64,000 bases of DNA from an uncultured beta proteobacterium (GTDB lineage Bacteria; Pseudomonadota; Gammaproteobacteria; Burkholderiales; Burkholderiaceae_A): positions 57,189-121,188 of the forward strand of contig CACOBT010000004.1 of assembly GCA_902625535.1 (NCBI GenBank). The letters run 5' to 3'. Each line of letters opens with the position of its first letter. Position 1 is the stretch's first letter. The notes under the pieces are model-generated. The model was not told the origin of the DNA. It saw nothing but the letters and a program-made list of their open reading frames with translations, and searched no databases. Positions 37,271 to 46,902 of the stretch are shown piece by piece. The position numbers were made by a program, and so were the translations under genes.

Positions 37271-37819
37271 ATGGAAAAAATATTTACATCAGTCTTGTTG
37301 ATCCTACTCTTTTTAAGTCCTTCATTAGCAGCAGACCTGACTGTTTGTGTTGCATGTCACAATAACGATCAGCCGGCAAATCCAATATTAGACGGACAAC
37401 ACGCCAAGTATATTGAAAAGCAACTCCAGGACCTCAAGAAAGACTTAAGGATACATGCTCAAATGCAGGGTATTGCGAAAACGTTGGATGACAAACAAAT
37501 AGTAGAAATCTCCAAAGCTTTCGCGGAGAAGGCGTGGTCAAACCCTACGCCGAAAATTGATCCTTCTATTCAGGAGGAGGGTAAGAATCTGGTTCGGAAA
37601 GGAAATTGCACCCGTTGTCATGGATCAGAACTTGAAGGAACGTATAATATCCCTCGCTTGGCCGGTCAGCGAGCCGAATATCTTAAGACAACGCTACTTC
37701 AATATAAAAACAAGGAAAGAAATAATTTTCCTCCGATGAGCTCAATGCTAAACCGTTACAGTGAAAAGGAAATTGGTGTTATGGCTGATTATATATCGAG
37801 GCTTGCATACCAGGAATAA
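37271..37819 (+). CDS. Dihaem cytochrome c (c4-like)
   Basis: A 182-residue periplasmic electron carrier. A signal peptide (1-20, cleavage after SLA) precedes two class I cytochrome c domains, with haem motifs CVACH (26-30) and CTRCH (113-117). Likely Met ligands are in QMQGIA and PPMSSM. The order and spacing match cytochrome c4, which commonly donates electrons to terminal oxidases. It is the only recognisable respiratory gene in the sparse region. No clear operon partner. Confidence 0.88.
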   Translation: MEKIFTSVLLILLFLSPSLAADLTVCVACHNNDQPANPILDGQHAKYIEKQLQDLKKDLRIHAQMQGIAKTLDDKQIVEISKAFAEKAWSNPTPKIDPSIQEEGKNLVRKGNCTRCHGSELEGTYNIPRLAGQRAEYLKTTLLQYKNKERNNFPPMSSMLNRYSEKEIGVMADYISRLAYQE

Positions 37820-37973
37820 TTGGTCCGCAACGGTCGTGTATTCGACTGCACCGCTTAACGCTTTTCTTCATTTTTTCCCGTATCCTAGTGAGACATTGGT
37901 TCACAAAACGAGTGTTCCATTTCATTGATTGAATCCAAAATTTGTTTCTACGCATGTGAACAAAATTAAGAAC

Positions 37974-37998
37974 GGGGAATGGGGAACGGGGACCGGGG
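37974..37998 (+). other. Perfect G-quadruplex motif
   Basis: Four runs of GGGG are separated by exactly three bases each (AAT, AAC, ACC) on the plus strand. In DNA of this AT richness such a string is unlikely by chance. It lies 20 bases upstream of the ATG at 38018 and would be in the mRNA leader of the small gene there. Confidence 0.85.
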
Positions 37999-38017
37999 AA
38001 ACAGCGAAAGAATTGCC

Positions 38018-38284
38018 ATGGGTAATGAAAAAATAAATAAATTAAAAGAACTATTGTGCAAGAGAGATGGCGTTTGGAACGAGAGATTGAAATGGGAAAT
38101 TGAAAGGAGGAAAAATCATAGTTTAAACGAATTAATTGAAAAAGTTGAAAATGGGCGTGGAGATGAAATGGACAAAGACAACTTGCACATGGTGTTCGGT
38201 AAGGAATTACAGATAAAGTTTTTAGACAATATAAAAACTATTGATGAGGATATAAGTAGCATATTAGAAATAATTACGAAATAA
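38018..38284 (+). CDS. Small charged helical protein, unknown
   Basis: An 88-residue protein rich in Lys and Glu, probably helical, with no membrane helix and no recognised family. I use the ATG at 38018, because the upstream ATG at 37979 lies inside the G-quadruplex string and would add a glycine-rich, improbable N-terminus. The ribosome site is weak. Downstream, an inverted repeat (38284-38290 with 38308-38314) could form a hairpin but has no T run. Confidence 0.45.
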   Translation: MGNEKINKLKELLCKRDGVWNERLKWEIERRKNHSLNELIEKVENGRGDEMDKDNLHMVFGKELQIKFLDNIKTIDEDISSILEIITK

Positions 38285-38510
38285 AGACTTAGACGTTGAT
38301 TATCACGAAGTCTTGGATACTGGTCATATAAATAAATTATTCCAATCGACAAATAGCTTATTCATTACCAAACACGCGAGATAATACTCTAACCGCGATC
38401 CTTTTTGAATACAAATAGTGGTAAAAATTCCTCAAAATCTCTCAGCTGCGTTGGCCATTGAACAGAATGCGATATCTTTGAGCTAAATTACAACCCTTTT
38501 GAAAAAGTAA

Positions 38511-38885
38511 CTACCGTTTTAAATTACAAATATTCTTGATTATAAAAAAATAAATAGTGTTAGCTTGCGGATATATAATTTCATTTGGCTTTGAACGAGA
38601 ATTGACGACTCCGTTACCCATACGTTTACTGTAAGTCGTTAAACTCAACCACTTTTGTTCTTCCTTCTCACAATCGATAGCATAGCTACTAATCGCTGAT
38701 TGATCATTCTTGTATGGCTCATTGAAATCAACTAAATCAGTGTAGAAAACTAAACCGTCCCGTTTTTTTACACTATCAAAGTCAATGTAGTAGTTGCCGA
38801 CCTCATTCTCGGCAACTTTCTTCCAAGTTAAAGCGAGTCCGTTGAGAGAAATTACAAGAAGAATGAAGAAAATAGACGTACGCAT
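38511..38885 (-). CDS. Surface-adhesin-E-like secreted protein, second copy
   Basis: A 124-residue protein with a signal peptide (about 1-19, cleavage after GLA) and the same domain as the protein at 36467: WKKVAENEVGNYYIDFDSVKK, FYTDLVDFNEP, YAIDCEKEEQKW, YSKRMGNG and a C-terminal KNICN. Both cysteines are conserved. The two genes lie 1.6 kb apart on the same strand, separated by the cytochrome gene and the quadruplex. Divergence is large, so this is an old duplication or two acquisitions. Confidence 0.68.
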   Translation of the reverse strand: MRTSIFFILLVISLNGLALTWKKVAENEVGNYYIDFDSVKKRDGLVFYTDLVDFNEPYKNDQSAISSYAIDCEKEEQKWLSLTTYSKRMGNGVVNSRSKPNEIIYPQANTIYFFIIKNICNLKR

Positions 38886-39360
38886 CCCTTAATTCTACTT
38901 GATTGATTGGCAAGGGTCACGTTTAATCCATCTCACACGGACAAATTTTGGTGGAAAATTCGACTGGCGATAGATATACGTATTTCGTTACTCTATATTT
39001 TTAATTATTAATCAAAAATTGATAAAAAATGTATCCCATTACTCATGTGATATTCACTCCTTACTTTAGATACCAATTTTAACCAAAATTATTTAAACCT
39101 TATGTATTTGAACAGTTTATGATGATATTTTTGATATCAGTTCAGTAACTATTTCCACCGGCAAACTGTTAATGCTCATTGATTCAAATAGGTTTCCTCA
39201 GCCCGCATTTCTTCAAAATCGAGTTAAGTCTGAAGCTCTTGTCTGTTACAGAATTAAAACCGAGAAAATAATTTTGTTCAGGCTACGATACCCTGATTTT
39301 TCTTGCTTTAGTATTATATTTGAGAAAGTTATCACATGTTGGCAATAGATTTTTCAGAAT
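38886..39360. other. AT-rich gap, no gene seen
   Basis: 475 bases without a supported gene, holding the upstream region of the adhesin-like gene. I see runs of A and T but no convincing promoter, RNA or repeat. Confidence 0.4.
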
Positions 39361-39792
39361 TTATGAATATTTTTCTGAAAATTTTCGATAAACTATTCCG
39401 TCTAATCTTACTTTATTGGCTAATTCGTAGTCCTTTAACTCCCCTTCAATATCTTCAATTCTTCCTCTATACATTTGAATCTTTAAATTGCAAACACGCA
39501 TATTTCTTTCGTACTCATTATCTTCCGAATTTCCGAGAATCATATCTAATTTTTTAAGATCTTCTTTTTCAAACTCATTCTTAACATAATTTTCAATATA
39601 GATAGTTCCTAGTTCTGCTTTTTCTATATTCAAATTCAATAACTCAAGTTTTTTATAAATGATGGTTAAATCTTTCCGGAATTCGACTAAGAGCAGGGAG
39701 AGTGTTTTTCTAGTGGTTCTAGTTTGATGCAGCAGAACCAAATTTACGATAAGTAACAAAATTATCAACCAATCTTTAAAATTAATTTCCAC
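39361..39792 (-). CDS. Membrane-anchored coiled-coil protein, unknown
   Basis: A 143-residue protein starting at a GTG with TGGGAG 6 nt upstream. An N-terminal membrane helix (about 8-22) is followed by long charged helices that are probably coiled coil (VEFRKDLTIIYKKLELLNLNI and later MYRGRIEDIEGELKDYELAN). No family is recognised. Its layout resembles the proteins at 33736 and 35939, which could reflect shared origin or similar selection. Confidence 0.6.
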   Translation of the reverse strand: MEINFKDWLIILLLIVNLVLLHQTRTTRKTLSLLLVEFRKDLTIIYKKLELLNLNIEKAELGTIYIENYVKNEFEKEDLKKLDMILGNSEDNEYERNMRVCNLKIQMYRGRIEDIEGELKDYELANKVRLDGIVYRKFSEKYS

Positions 39793-40776
39793 TTCGCGCT
39801 CCCATGTTATTTTATTTTTTTGATTTCTTGCAAAACTCTTATTCTTTTTTTTCCGTTTTTTATCGATTGGCGATTAATCTATGATGATTCCTTGATAATG
39901 CGCTCAAAATAAAAATTTGTGAATTGCACATTTCGTGTCCACACTTTAGTAATGTGATAAATAATACTGTTGGTGTAACTACCTATTCCCTGAAAAAATT
40001 CCATTCTCATTTGTGGAAGATGAAGGGCGCATAACTAATATTATTGGTTCCTTTTAACTTATTGTTCAGGTCGGAATTTTAGACAATTGCCGCCATATCG
40101 TGGCCAAATCTTCCCGCTTTTGCTCTATTTGGTTCTCCGAAACATATTCTGCTCCTTGTATTGATTGGGCTCAGGCTAATCGACCAAAACCATTGAGTCC
40201 GTATCACATCTAATGTCTAACAGTTGCATCTGTACCATTATACGAACTTTTATGAGCAATAATGCAAACGGGTAGCTAATCAATAATTATTTTAGTCTCA
40301 AAACGAATGTACCCAATGAGGGCTAATAAGCTACTTTTAGTAGTGTGGGATAGTAAACAAAAATTAAATTCTAGGATCACAGGTACCATTAAGTTTAAGG
40401 TTGTGCGTATTTGCGTAGGTGTTGAGACTATGCCTGTCAGTTGACTAAAATTAACAGTACGCGCCTAAACCACTTATCGTTTCTGCACTGTTCTGCTAAC
40501 CAAAATTGATCTCAGGGTCTTCATTCTCAATGGGTGCGAATTATTCTCCATTAATTCTTACGATACACCCAGGGAGTCTTCGAAGTTTTCTGCCCCTAAA
40601 GTCCATACGGCCTTTACCATTAGCATTTGACGTATAGACAAAGGAAACGTTACATCATAACGATTTTTACGATTTTCAAAACTGTTATATGAACAGTCTC
40701 GCAAAAATTTTTTCAGCCTTAAAGTGCTTTAATATTAGATGATTACACTCTATGAAGCCATTTAAATTAATGGAAA
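39793..40776. other. Long gene-poor stretch with a possible relic
   Basis: 984 bases with no supported gene. On the minus strand at about 40066-40170, overlapping short frames have protein-like composition (one ends EDLATIWRQLSKIPT) but no start; this may be a decayed gene. No RNA gene signature (tRNA arms, RNase P, tmRNA) was found by eye. Confidence 0.35.
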
Positions 40777-40986
40777 TTAATTAGCATTATTAAAGTCGTG
40801 ACAATAAATTTGAATCATTTTATATTCTCTGTCAAATTCAATATTATTTACATGTCTATATTTTAAATTAAATTCCTTGATGCCGTCCTTACCATTGTCT
40901 TCATCAATCACAACGATATCTACATCATCACTATCCAGAATTTCACTAATGTTTTTCGTCACTGCCATAAATTCATTTAATTTCAT
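40777..40986 (-). CDS. Small acidic hypothetical protein
   Basis: A 69-residue acidic protein with a GGAG ribosome site about 9 nt before the ATG. It has no membrane helix, and no family is recognised. Its end (HVNNIEFDREYKMIQIYCHDF) loosely resembles the end of the protein at 47570 (MKRIEFVKEENTVYLHF), a possible distant relationship. It stands alone in a gene-poor stretch. Confidence 0.45.
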   Translation of the reverse strand: MKLNEFMAVTKNISEILDSDDVDIVVIDEDNGKDGIKEFNLKYRHVNNIEFDREYKMIQIYCHDFNNAN

Positions 40987-41862
40987 TTAAAACACTCCGC
41001 AATTAGTCGATCGAAATTTTAACTCTTTTCGTGTCAAACGAGACCTAATACGTTTCTAATTTTATCACTTCCTCAGAGATGGCTACGTATACTAACCCAA
41101 CTTTCGCCCTATTTATCTTTAAATAAAAATATAAATTCAAAAAAAATTATTAACTCTAAAATTCTTATGCTTTCAATACGACTGTTTGTTTAAAACTTCT
41201 TTTATTTCATCTTTTGTTTTTTTTGCTTCCCTGCCAAAAACTTGATTTATTGGTGCGACTAAATCTGTATTGATTTAAATTTTGTACTGAAATAATTTGA
41301 AAACATATTCTTTTTTAAATAAATTTGGGATTTGTACGCTTTGGACTCATTTCGTATTACTAAATAAAAATAGATATTATTTAACTATTTCTTCAGGCGC
41401 AATTATAAATCAGTTCCTATAATTATAATATCGATGGCTCTTTTGTGATATGGTCCTTGGTTCAGGTTTGCATAGAGCAAGTCGCAAAATCGATAAAAAA
41501 TGCGGGTGGCTTTCGAATTCTTGATTACTTTTTTAACTAAACTGGCAACGGACAATCTATAGCCTAGATCGTCTGGATATCAATAGAACTTCTCGACTAC
41601 CCGTTTCTCGCATGATAAGGGACTCGTTAAATATATTAGATACCTTTAACGGAGCAGTTAGTCCATTCATAATGTGTTTCGATAAGAGGTGGTTCACAAG
41701 ATTTTAGTCCGTTAGTATCAAAAGACAATTAATCTGACAGTAAAATTGCTCTATAATATTCATTAAAGAACAGAAATGGGGAAGTATTTGACTAAAGTAA
41801 AGGCTATGTAAGATTTACGTCAAAAATATCGGTTCCAAACAAATTAGGGAAAATACTACAAA
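40987..41862. other. Long gene-poor stretch before lldD
   Basis: 876 very AT-rich bases with no supported open frame on either strand. It must contain the lldD promoter, but no clear boxes stand out. I cannot identify an RNA gene here. Confidence 0.4.
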
Positions 41863-43011
41863 ATGAACTTGAACGATTGTTATAACTTTCATGACTTTCG
41901 CAAACTGGCGCAGAAAAAGCTCCCTTCTCCAATATTCAATTATATTGATGGTGCGGCCGACGATGAAATAACTTACTGTAGGAATACATCGTCTTTTAAT
42001 GAAGTCGACTTAGTACCAAATGTTTTAAAAGGTGTGGAAAATGTTGATCTTTCAACGACCATTTTTGGGAAGAAATTAAAACTTCCGATATATTGCTCGC
42101 CAACAGCCGTCCAGCGATTGTTTCACTTTGAGGGAGAACGCGCTGTTGCGAAAGCAGCTGACAAATTTGGGACAATGTTTGGTGTTTCATCCCTCGCAAC
42201 AGTTAGCGTTGAGGAAATTGAAGTAATAACCTCCTCCCCGAAAATGTTTCAATTCTATTTTCATAAAGACAGAGGACTAAACGACCATATGCTTGAAAGG
42301 GCCAAGGAAGCAAAGTTTGATGTGCTTGCCCTGACAGTAGACACAATAACTGGTGGAAATAGAGAAAGAGATTTACGTACAGGATTTAAAATACCACCCG
42401 AACTTAATATTCGGGGATTAATGAGTTTTGCAACAAAACCGGTTTGGGGACTAAATTATTTGCTAAAACCAAAATTTGAACTGCCTCATCTGCAAGATTT
42501 TGTTGATGAAGGGACTAGTGTCGTGAGCTCAATCGGGGACTACTTTTCAAATATGCTGGACCAGTCGATGAACTGGAAAGATGCGGAGAATTTATGTAAA
42601 AAGTGGAATGGCCACTTCGCATTAAAGGGAATTATGAGTGTCGAGGACGCAAAAAAAGCTATTGATATTGGCTGTACTGGGATAATTTTGTCTAATCATG
42701 GCGGCAGACAACTGGACGGTTCCCGATCGCCATTTGATCAATTGCAAGAAATTGTGGATGCGGTCGGGGATAAGGTTGACATCATATGTGAGGGAGGTAT
42801 CCAAAGGGGTACTCACGTTTTAAAAGCATTATCGCTAGGAGCGAAAGCCTGTGCAGGTGGTAGACTGTACCTTTATGCACTTGCTGCGTCGGGGCAAAAA
42901 GGGGTTGAGCGGTCCCTTAGTCTATTGAAACAAGAATTAGAACGGGACATGAAACTGATGGGTTGCAACTCAGTAACTGAGTTAAACAGAAAAAATCTCA
43001 GATTTAGATAG
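41863..43011 (+). CDS. lldD: FMN-dependent alpha-hydroxy-acid dehydrogenase (L-lactate dehydrogenase-like)
   Basis: Oxidises L-lactate or a related 2-hydroxy acid with FMN, passing electrons to the respiratory chain. The 382-residue TIM barrel has YIDGAADDE near the start, the FQFYFHKDRG block, LALTVDT, and the catalytic His279 and Arg282 in LSNHGGRQLDGS, then GGIQRGTHVLKALSLGA. Substrate preference within this family is hard to read from sequence, so lactate is inferred. No permease or regulator gene is adjacent. Confidence 0.85.
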   Translation: MNLNDCYNFHDFRKLAQKKLPSPIFNYIDGAADDEITYCRNTSSFNEVDLVPNVLKGVENVDLSTTIFGKKLKLPIYCSPTAVQRLFHFEGERAVAKAADKFGTMFGVSSLATVSVEEIEVITSSPKMFQFYFHKDRGLNDHMLERAKEAKFDVLALTVDTITGGNRERDLRTGFKIPPELNIRGLMSFATKPVWGLNYLLKPKFELPHLQDFVDEGTSVVSSIGDYFSNMLDQSMNWKDAENLCKKWNGHFALKGIMSVEDAKKAIDIGCTGIILSNHGGRQLDGSRSPFDQLQEIVDAVGDKVDIICEGGIQRGTHVLKALSLGAKACAGGRLYLYALAASGQKGVERSLSLLKQELERDMKLMGCNSVTELNRKNLRFR

Positions 43012-43161
43012 GGACTTAAATTGACTAGTTCAACCATTTTTTTTAACCTTGAATGTGGATATCCTAAAAAGTGTAAATTTCAAATACGCTATTTGTTTAT
43101 CTGTCCAATAACATTTACACCTATAATAAGTTAGAGTAATAAAACCTTTTGTGAGAAAACC

Positions 43162-43653
43162 ATGATTCAAAATTTAAAGAACTTAATGACAAAATTGCCA
43201 GAGGTGTCAGCACATTGTGATATTCCCTGTAAGATATACGATCCTTCGGCCATCCAAATTCCCAGCTTAACAATTATTAGACTGATTGATATTATGAATG
43301 ACTGCCAAAAATCAAAAGATGCCTCATCATTAGATTATCAAAATACAATTGTAAGATGCGTTATGAGAAAAGAAGAGGAGTCTGAGAAAGTCAAACACGA
43401 AACAAGAATATTATGGGGTGATTATTTTAAAAAGCCTTTGTTAGAAAAGTTTCCTGAAACTCATGAGCTTTGTCATTCAATAATGCTTAAAGCCAGTGCG
43501 TGCAAACAAGAAGTTGGAAGAGGGGAAGCCGAGGAACTTCTTAAACTCGTTAATCAACTTGCCAAGATCTTCTGGGCTTCAAAAGATATTCAAACTAAAA
43601 CCGTTAATTGCCCGTATCCGCCTGGTGAACAAACTACTTACCCGGTTCTGTAA
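43162..43653 (+). CDS. sodN: Nickel-containing superoxide dismutase
   Basis: Ni-SOD of 163 residues. A 17-residue prosequence precedes the nickel hook HCDIPCKIYDP (18-28). After cleavage His18 becomes residue 1 and, with its amine and Cys19 and Cys23, binds nickel. The rest is the helical bundle typical of SodN, and the C-terminal NCPYPPGEQ matches the family end. Position 7 of the hook is Lys; in the sequences I know it is usually Gly. It overlaps the maturation protease gene. Confidence 0.92.
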   Translation: MIQNLKNLMTKLPEVSAHCDIPCKIYDPSAIQIPSLTIIRLIDIMNDCQKSKDASSLDYQNTIVRCVMRKEEESEKVKHETRILWGDYFKKPLLEKFPETHELCHSIMLKASACKQEVGRGEAEELLKLVNQLAKIFWASKDIQTKTVNCPYPPGEQTTYPVL

Positions 43654-43945
43654 TTTATTAAATTACTCGTTGGTTAGTGTATCTGGGGATAGTATGTACC
43701 CCGTGTACAAAGATAAGGATATTTTATTAATGTACCGAAGCCCTGATTTCGACTCTTATGTAACGGGCGATTCTGTTGTTGTCAGCACAGAATATTATGG
43801 AAATGTAATCAAGTTTTTGGCTGAAAAGAAAAATGATTTAATTAAACTGGAGGCATGTTCAAGTCTTTCCGTTGATTGTCATCAGTTGGGTTGGATCAGT
43901 GTTGAAAAAATTCAGGGGAAGATTGTGAAAAATTTATCTAGTTAA
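43625..43945 (+). CDS. sodX: Nickel-type SOD maturation protease
   Basis: An S24/S26 signal-peptidase-like protein that presumably cleaves the SodN prosequence. I start at GTG 43625 (106 residues, 29-nt overlap with sodN). The nucleophile Ser is in SGDSMYPVYKDKD and the general base Lys is probably in NVIKFL. The open frame extends farther upstream, but inside sodN with unrelated sequence. The sodN-sodX pairing is well known from marine bacteria. Confidence 0.85.
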   Translation: MNKLLTRFCNLLNYSLVSVSGDSMYPVYKDKDILLMYRSPDFDSYVTGDSVVVSTEYYGNVIKFLAEKKNDLIKLEACSSLSVDCHQLGWISVEKIQGKIVKNLSS

Positions 43946-44037
43946 TATTTACGTAAAATCGGCTACTTGATTTTCACAATTATTCTGATATTACAAATTT
44001 AAGGACATAAAATATCTAGGTCCTCTGTGTAAAATAA

Positions 44038-44496
44038 TCATCTATCATGTTCTGACTGATCAGACTTTTCGTTCATTCTTGCAAATCGAAATGATTGTAC
44101 ACAGGTAAAAATAAAACAGAGGCCTGTCCCAAACATCATCAATTTTGAACTGCCTGCCCAGACGTTTATAAAGGGATTAGTTCCCGTTAATAAACCACGA
44201 AAAAAATCGGCTCCGCCAAGCATAGTTAGAAAACCTATTACCACCACGATATGCATAAATAACATTTTTTTGGAGGGAATCTTAAGAGCAAGAACTGCAA
44301 ACAGAAGTAAAGATAAACCAAATACTGATGGTATTAAAGAAGTAAAAGACTGACTTTGACTAATCAGACTCACCACGATGCCCCAGACCATTAAGAACGT
44401 ACCATAGCTAACAGAAATATATTCGATAGTTTTACCAAACAATCTGAATTCTGATTTTCCTGTTAAATTTGAATTTTCATTTTCGCTCTCGCCCAA
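44038..44496 (-). CDS. Four-helix membrane protein, unknown
   Basis: A 152-residue protein with about four membrane helices (from residue 28 on), a charged N-terminus and a charged C-terminal tail. The start is TTG 44496 with GGGAG upstream. Features such as LGGADFFRGLLTG and NVWAGSSKLMMFGTG are regular enough to mark a real family, but I do not know its function. It is convergent with sodX. Confidence 0.65.
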   Translation of the reverse strand: MGESENENSNLTGKSEFRLFGKTIEYISVSYGTFLMVWGIVVSLISQSQSFTSLIPSVFGLSLLLFAVLALKIPSKKMLFMHIVVVIGFLTMLGGADFFRGLLTGTNPFINVWAGSSKLMMFGTGLCFIFTCVQSFRFARMNEKSDQSEHDR

Positions 44497-44936
44497 TTAA
44501 ATTACTCCCTGTTTATTGTTAAAAAGATCCACGTTCTCGTATTTTAACCTAATTAACCTCACAATTTTTAAATAATAAAATTTGGTAACATACTAAAACC
44601 ATCATAAAATCATAGGATTACAACAAAAAGGTCCAAACGAAAAGTAAAGTATTAGTTGATTTTTATTATTTATATCCTACGACGGTTAGTTTTATAATAG
44701 TCTTCTAAAATTATAAATCCCTATAGCCAACATTTACTAGAAGGAAAGAAATTCCAAGACCAATTTTACGGGTCAACTCGGATATATGAAAGAAGTGCAG
44801 TACCACAAAGTAGCTAGCTTTCACCGACCTTAGAAAAAAATGTTCTGTTATTAGCAATAAGTAAATTAAATTTAATATAATTGGTTATATTAGTTGATAT
44901 AGATTTTTAAAAACTTTGAGTAAAATAAACTTTATT
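44497..44936. other. AT-rich gap before the aldolase gene
   Basis: 440 bases separating the membrane protein and the aldolase, divergent. No gene, RNA or clear promoter box is seen. Confidence 0.4.
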
Positions 44937-45959
44937 ATGAAAAATGAAACCGATTTGACATCAATAACCCAACAAATAGTTTCGGCTGGTAAAGGAATAC
45001 TTGCTGCTGATGAGAGCACGGGAACAATAACAAAGAGATTTGATGCTGTAAATATTAGCTCAACCGAAAGAAATAGGAGAGATTATAGAGAAATGCTTTT
45101 CAGATCTATCGGGATGAAACAAAATATCGGTGGAGTAATTTTATTTGATGAAACGATAAAACAAGAATCTGACGATGGAACTCTTCTAAAAGATATTATT
45201 GAATCGCAAGGAGCATTACCTGGCATTAAAGTTGACAAAGGATTGAAATCAATTACCAATTCTGAGGTTGAGAAAATAACGGATGGCTTAGATGATTTGG
45301 ATAGACGATGTAAATATTATCATAAATTAGGGGCAAAGTTTACAAAATGGAGAGCCTTAATCAACCAGGGGAATAATCTACCGACGAGACACTGTATTGA
45401 ATTAAATATGAGACTATTAGCAGACTACGCTAGCACGGTCCAAGAAAATAACATGGTTCCAATAGTTGAGCCTGAAGTTTTGATGGATGGTAAACACACT
45501 ATAGATGAATGCTATAGGAATACCTCCGTAACTCTTGAAATACTTATGAAATTTCTAGATGAAAACAAAGTGGATTTTAATGCAATAATATTAAAGCCAA
45601 ATATGATTACTAGTGGCTCTGAAAACAACGATGCAGACACTGCAGAAACTATTGCCGAAAAAACTGTCGCCTGCTTGTTGTCAAGTGTTTCCGAGAAGAT
45701 ACCGGCTGTGACTTTTTTGTCTGGAGGTCAATCCGATTTACAAGCAACCTCGAATCTAGACATGATGAATAAGCTCTTTAAAACGCCATGGAAATTGAGT
45801 TTCTCATATGGAAGGGCACTACAGCAATCTGCCTTAAAGTTATGGAGCGGTAACGCAAAAAATATCCAGTTAGCTCAAGATGCATTCTCTCACAGGGCCA
45901 ATATGAATAAGCTCGCAGCCCTGGGTAAGTGGGACAAAAGTCTTGAAACCAACGAATAA
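44937..45959 (+). CDS. Class I fructose-bisphosphate aldolase
   Basis: Schiff-base aldolase cleaving fructose 1,6-bisphosphate. Of the animal/plant-like class I type, it has GKGILAADESTGTI, KFTKWRA, VPIVEPEVL and the Schiff-base lysine in ILKPNMITSG. I start at ATG 44937 (340 residues); a TTG at 44916 is also in frame. Most bacteria use class II enzymes, so its presence in an accessory region suggests transfer, but class I types also occur in proteobacteria. Confidence 0.93.
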   Translation: MKNETDLTSITQQIVSAGKGILAADESTGTITKRFDAVNISSTERNRRDYREMLFRSIGMKQNIGGVILFDETIKQESDDGTLLKDIIESQGALPGIKVDKGLKSITNSEVEKITDGLDDLDRRCKYYHKLGAKFTKWRALINQGNNLPTRHCIELNMRLLADYASTVQENNMVPIVEPEVLMDGKHTIDECYRNTSVTLEILMKFLDENKVDFNAIILKPNMITSGSENNDADTAETIAEKTVACLLSSVSEKIPAVTFLSGGQSDLQATSNLDMMNKLFKTPWKLSFSYGRALQQSALKLWSGNAKNIQLAQDAFSHRANMNKLAALGKWDKSLETNE

Positions 45960-46083
45960 AAAACTTTTCGTTTTACCAAAAAAATGGTGGAAAATTTAAT
46001 TTATAAGCTCAATAATAGATCAATCATTTATTTACAATTGAGTTATAAGTTTCTGAGATCCATGCATACTTCCGAATCACAAT

Positions 46084-46623
46084 ATGGCTTATAAAACATT
46101 GATCATATACTCCACTGTTGACGGACAGACAAAAAAAATATCTAATTATATAGCTGAAAAATTAGAGGGAAATACGGTTACAACTACGGTATGTAATATT
46201 AGTTCAGTAGGTAGTATAAACCTCTCGGATTTTGATAATGTAATAGTTGGTGCAAGTATAAGATATGGTAAGTATAGGAAGCAATTATATGACTTTTTAA
46301 AAATAAATTTAGATTTTTTAAATGATACAAAAAGTGCTTTTTTTTCGGTGAATGTAGTTGCGAGGAAAGAACAGAAAAATACCCCGGAAACTAATCCATA
46401 TACAAAGAATTTATTTAAAAAAATACAGTGGCAACCCGTACTTATAGGTGTTTTTGCCGGCAAAGTTAATTATCCCCATTACAATTTTGTTAATAAGATG
46501 ATCATTAAATTCATAATGTTCATTACTAAAGGTCCAACAAACACTTCACAAGTATATGAATTCACAAACTGGGAGCTTGTAGATGATTTTATTGATGAAT
46601 TTAGAAAAAGATCGCACCCATGA
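46084..46623 (+). CDS. hemG: Flavodoxin-like protoporphyrinogen oxidase HemG
   Basis: Quinone-dependent oxidase that converts protoporphyrinogen IX to protoporphyrin IX in haem synthesis. The 179-residue flavodoxin fold has the FMN loop IIYSTVDGQTKKI, the GASIRYGKY block and GVFAGKVNYPHYNFVNKMI with ITKGPTNTSQ, all typical of HemG. Haem demand fits the cytochrome genes nearby. Many betaproteobacteria use other protoporphyrinogen oxidases, so this may be an accessory acquisition. Confidence 0.9.
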   Translation: MAYKTLIIYSTVDGQTKKISNYIAEKLEGNTVTTTVCNISSVGSINLSDFDNVIVGASIRYGKYRKQLYDFLKINLDFLNDTKSAFFSVNVVARKEQKNTPETNPYTKNLFKKIQWQPVLIGVFAGKVNYPHYNFVNKMIIKFIMFITKGPTNTSQVYEFTNWELVDDFIDEFRKRSHP

Positions 46624-46902
46624 ATGGTTTAAAAAGCAAGCGCAGAAGTTATCATATTGAGAATCTTTTTTCTGTAATAAAGGAGGTTTTGGGCATTTAA
46701 AAAAACCTTAATTACGGACATTTGAAATTTGGAAAATTTTAAGGAGTTAATTGAAAGTCGGCAAGCGGTCTTTCCCTTTCTGCATTCAAAAATATAATGT
46801 CCTCGGTCCTTCCCGAAAAAATGATAGGATAATTTATCGCCACCAGAGATTAAATTAAAACCGGAAGTATTTCTAAGAATTACGTAAACATAACTTTAAT
46901 TA

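Noticed and set aside
38284..38314. Terminator after the gene at 38018
   Set aside because: A seven-pair inverted repeat is present, but the loop is long and no T run follows.
39793..41862. CRISPR array or structural RNA gene in the long gaps
   Set aside because: No regularly spaced repeats and no tRNA, RNase P, tmRNA or SRP RNA signature seen.
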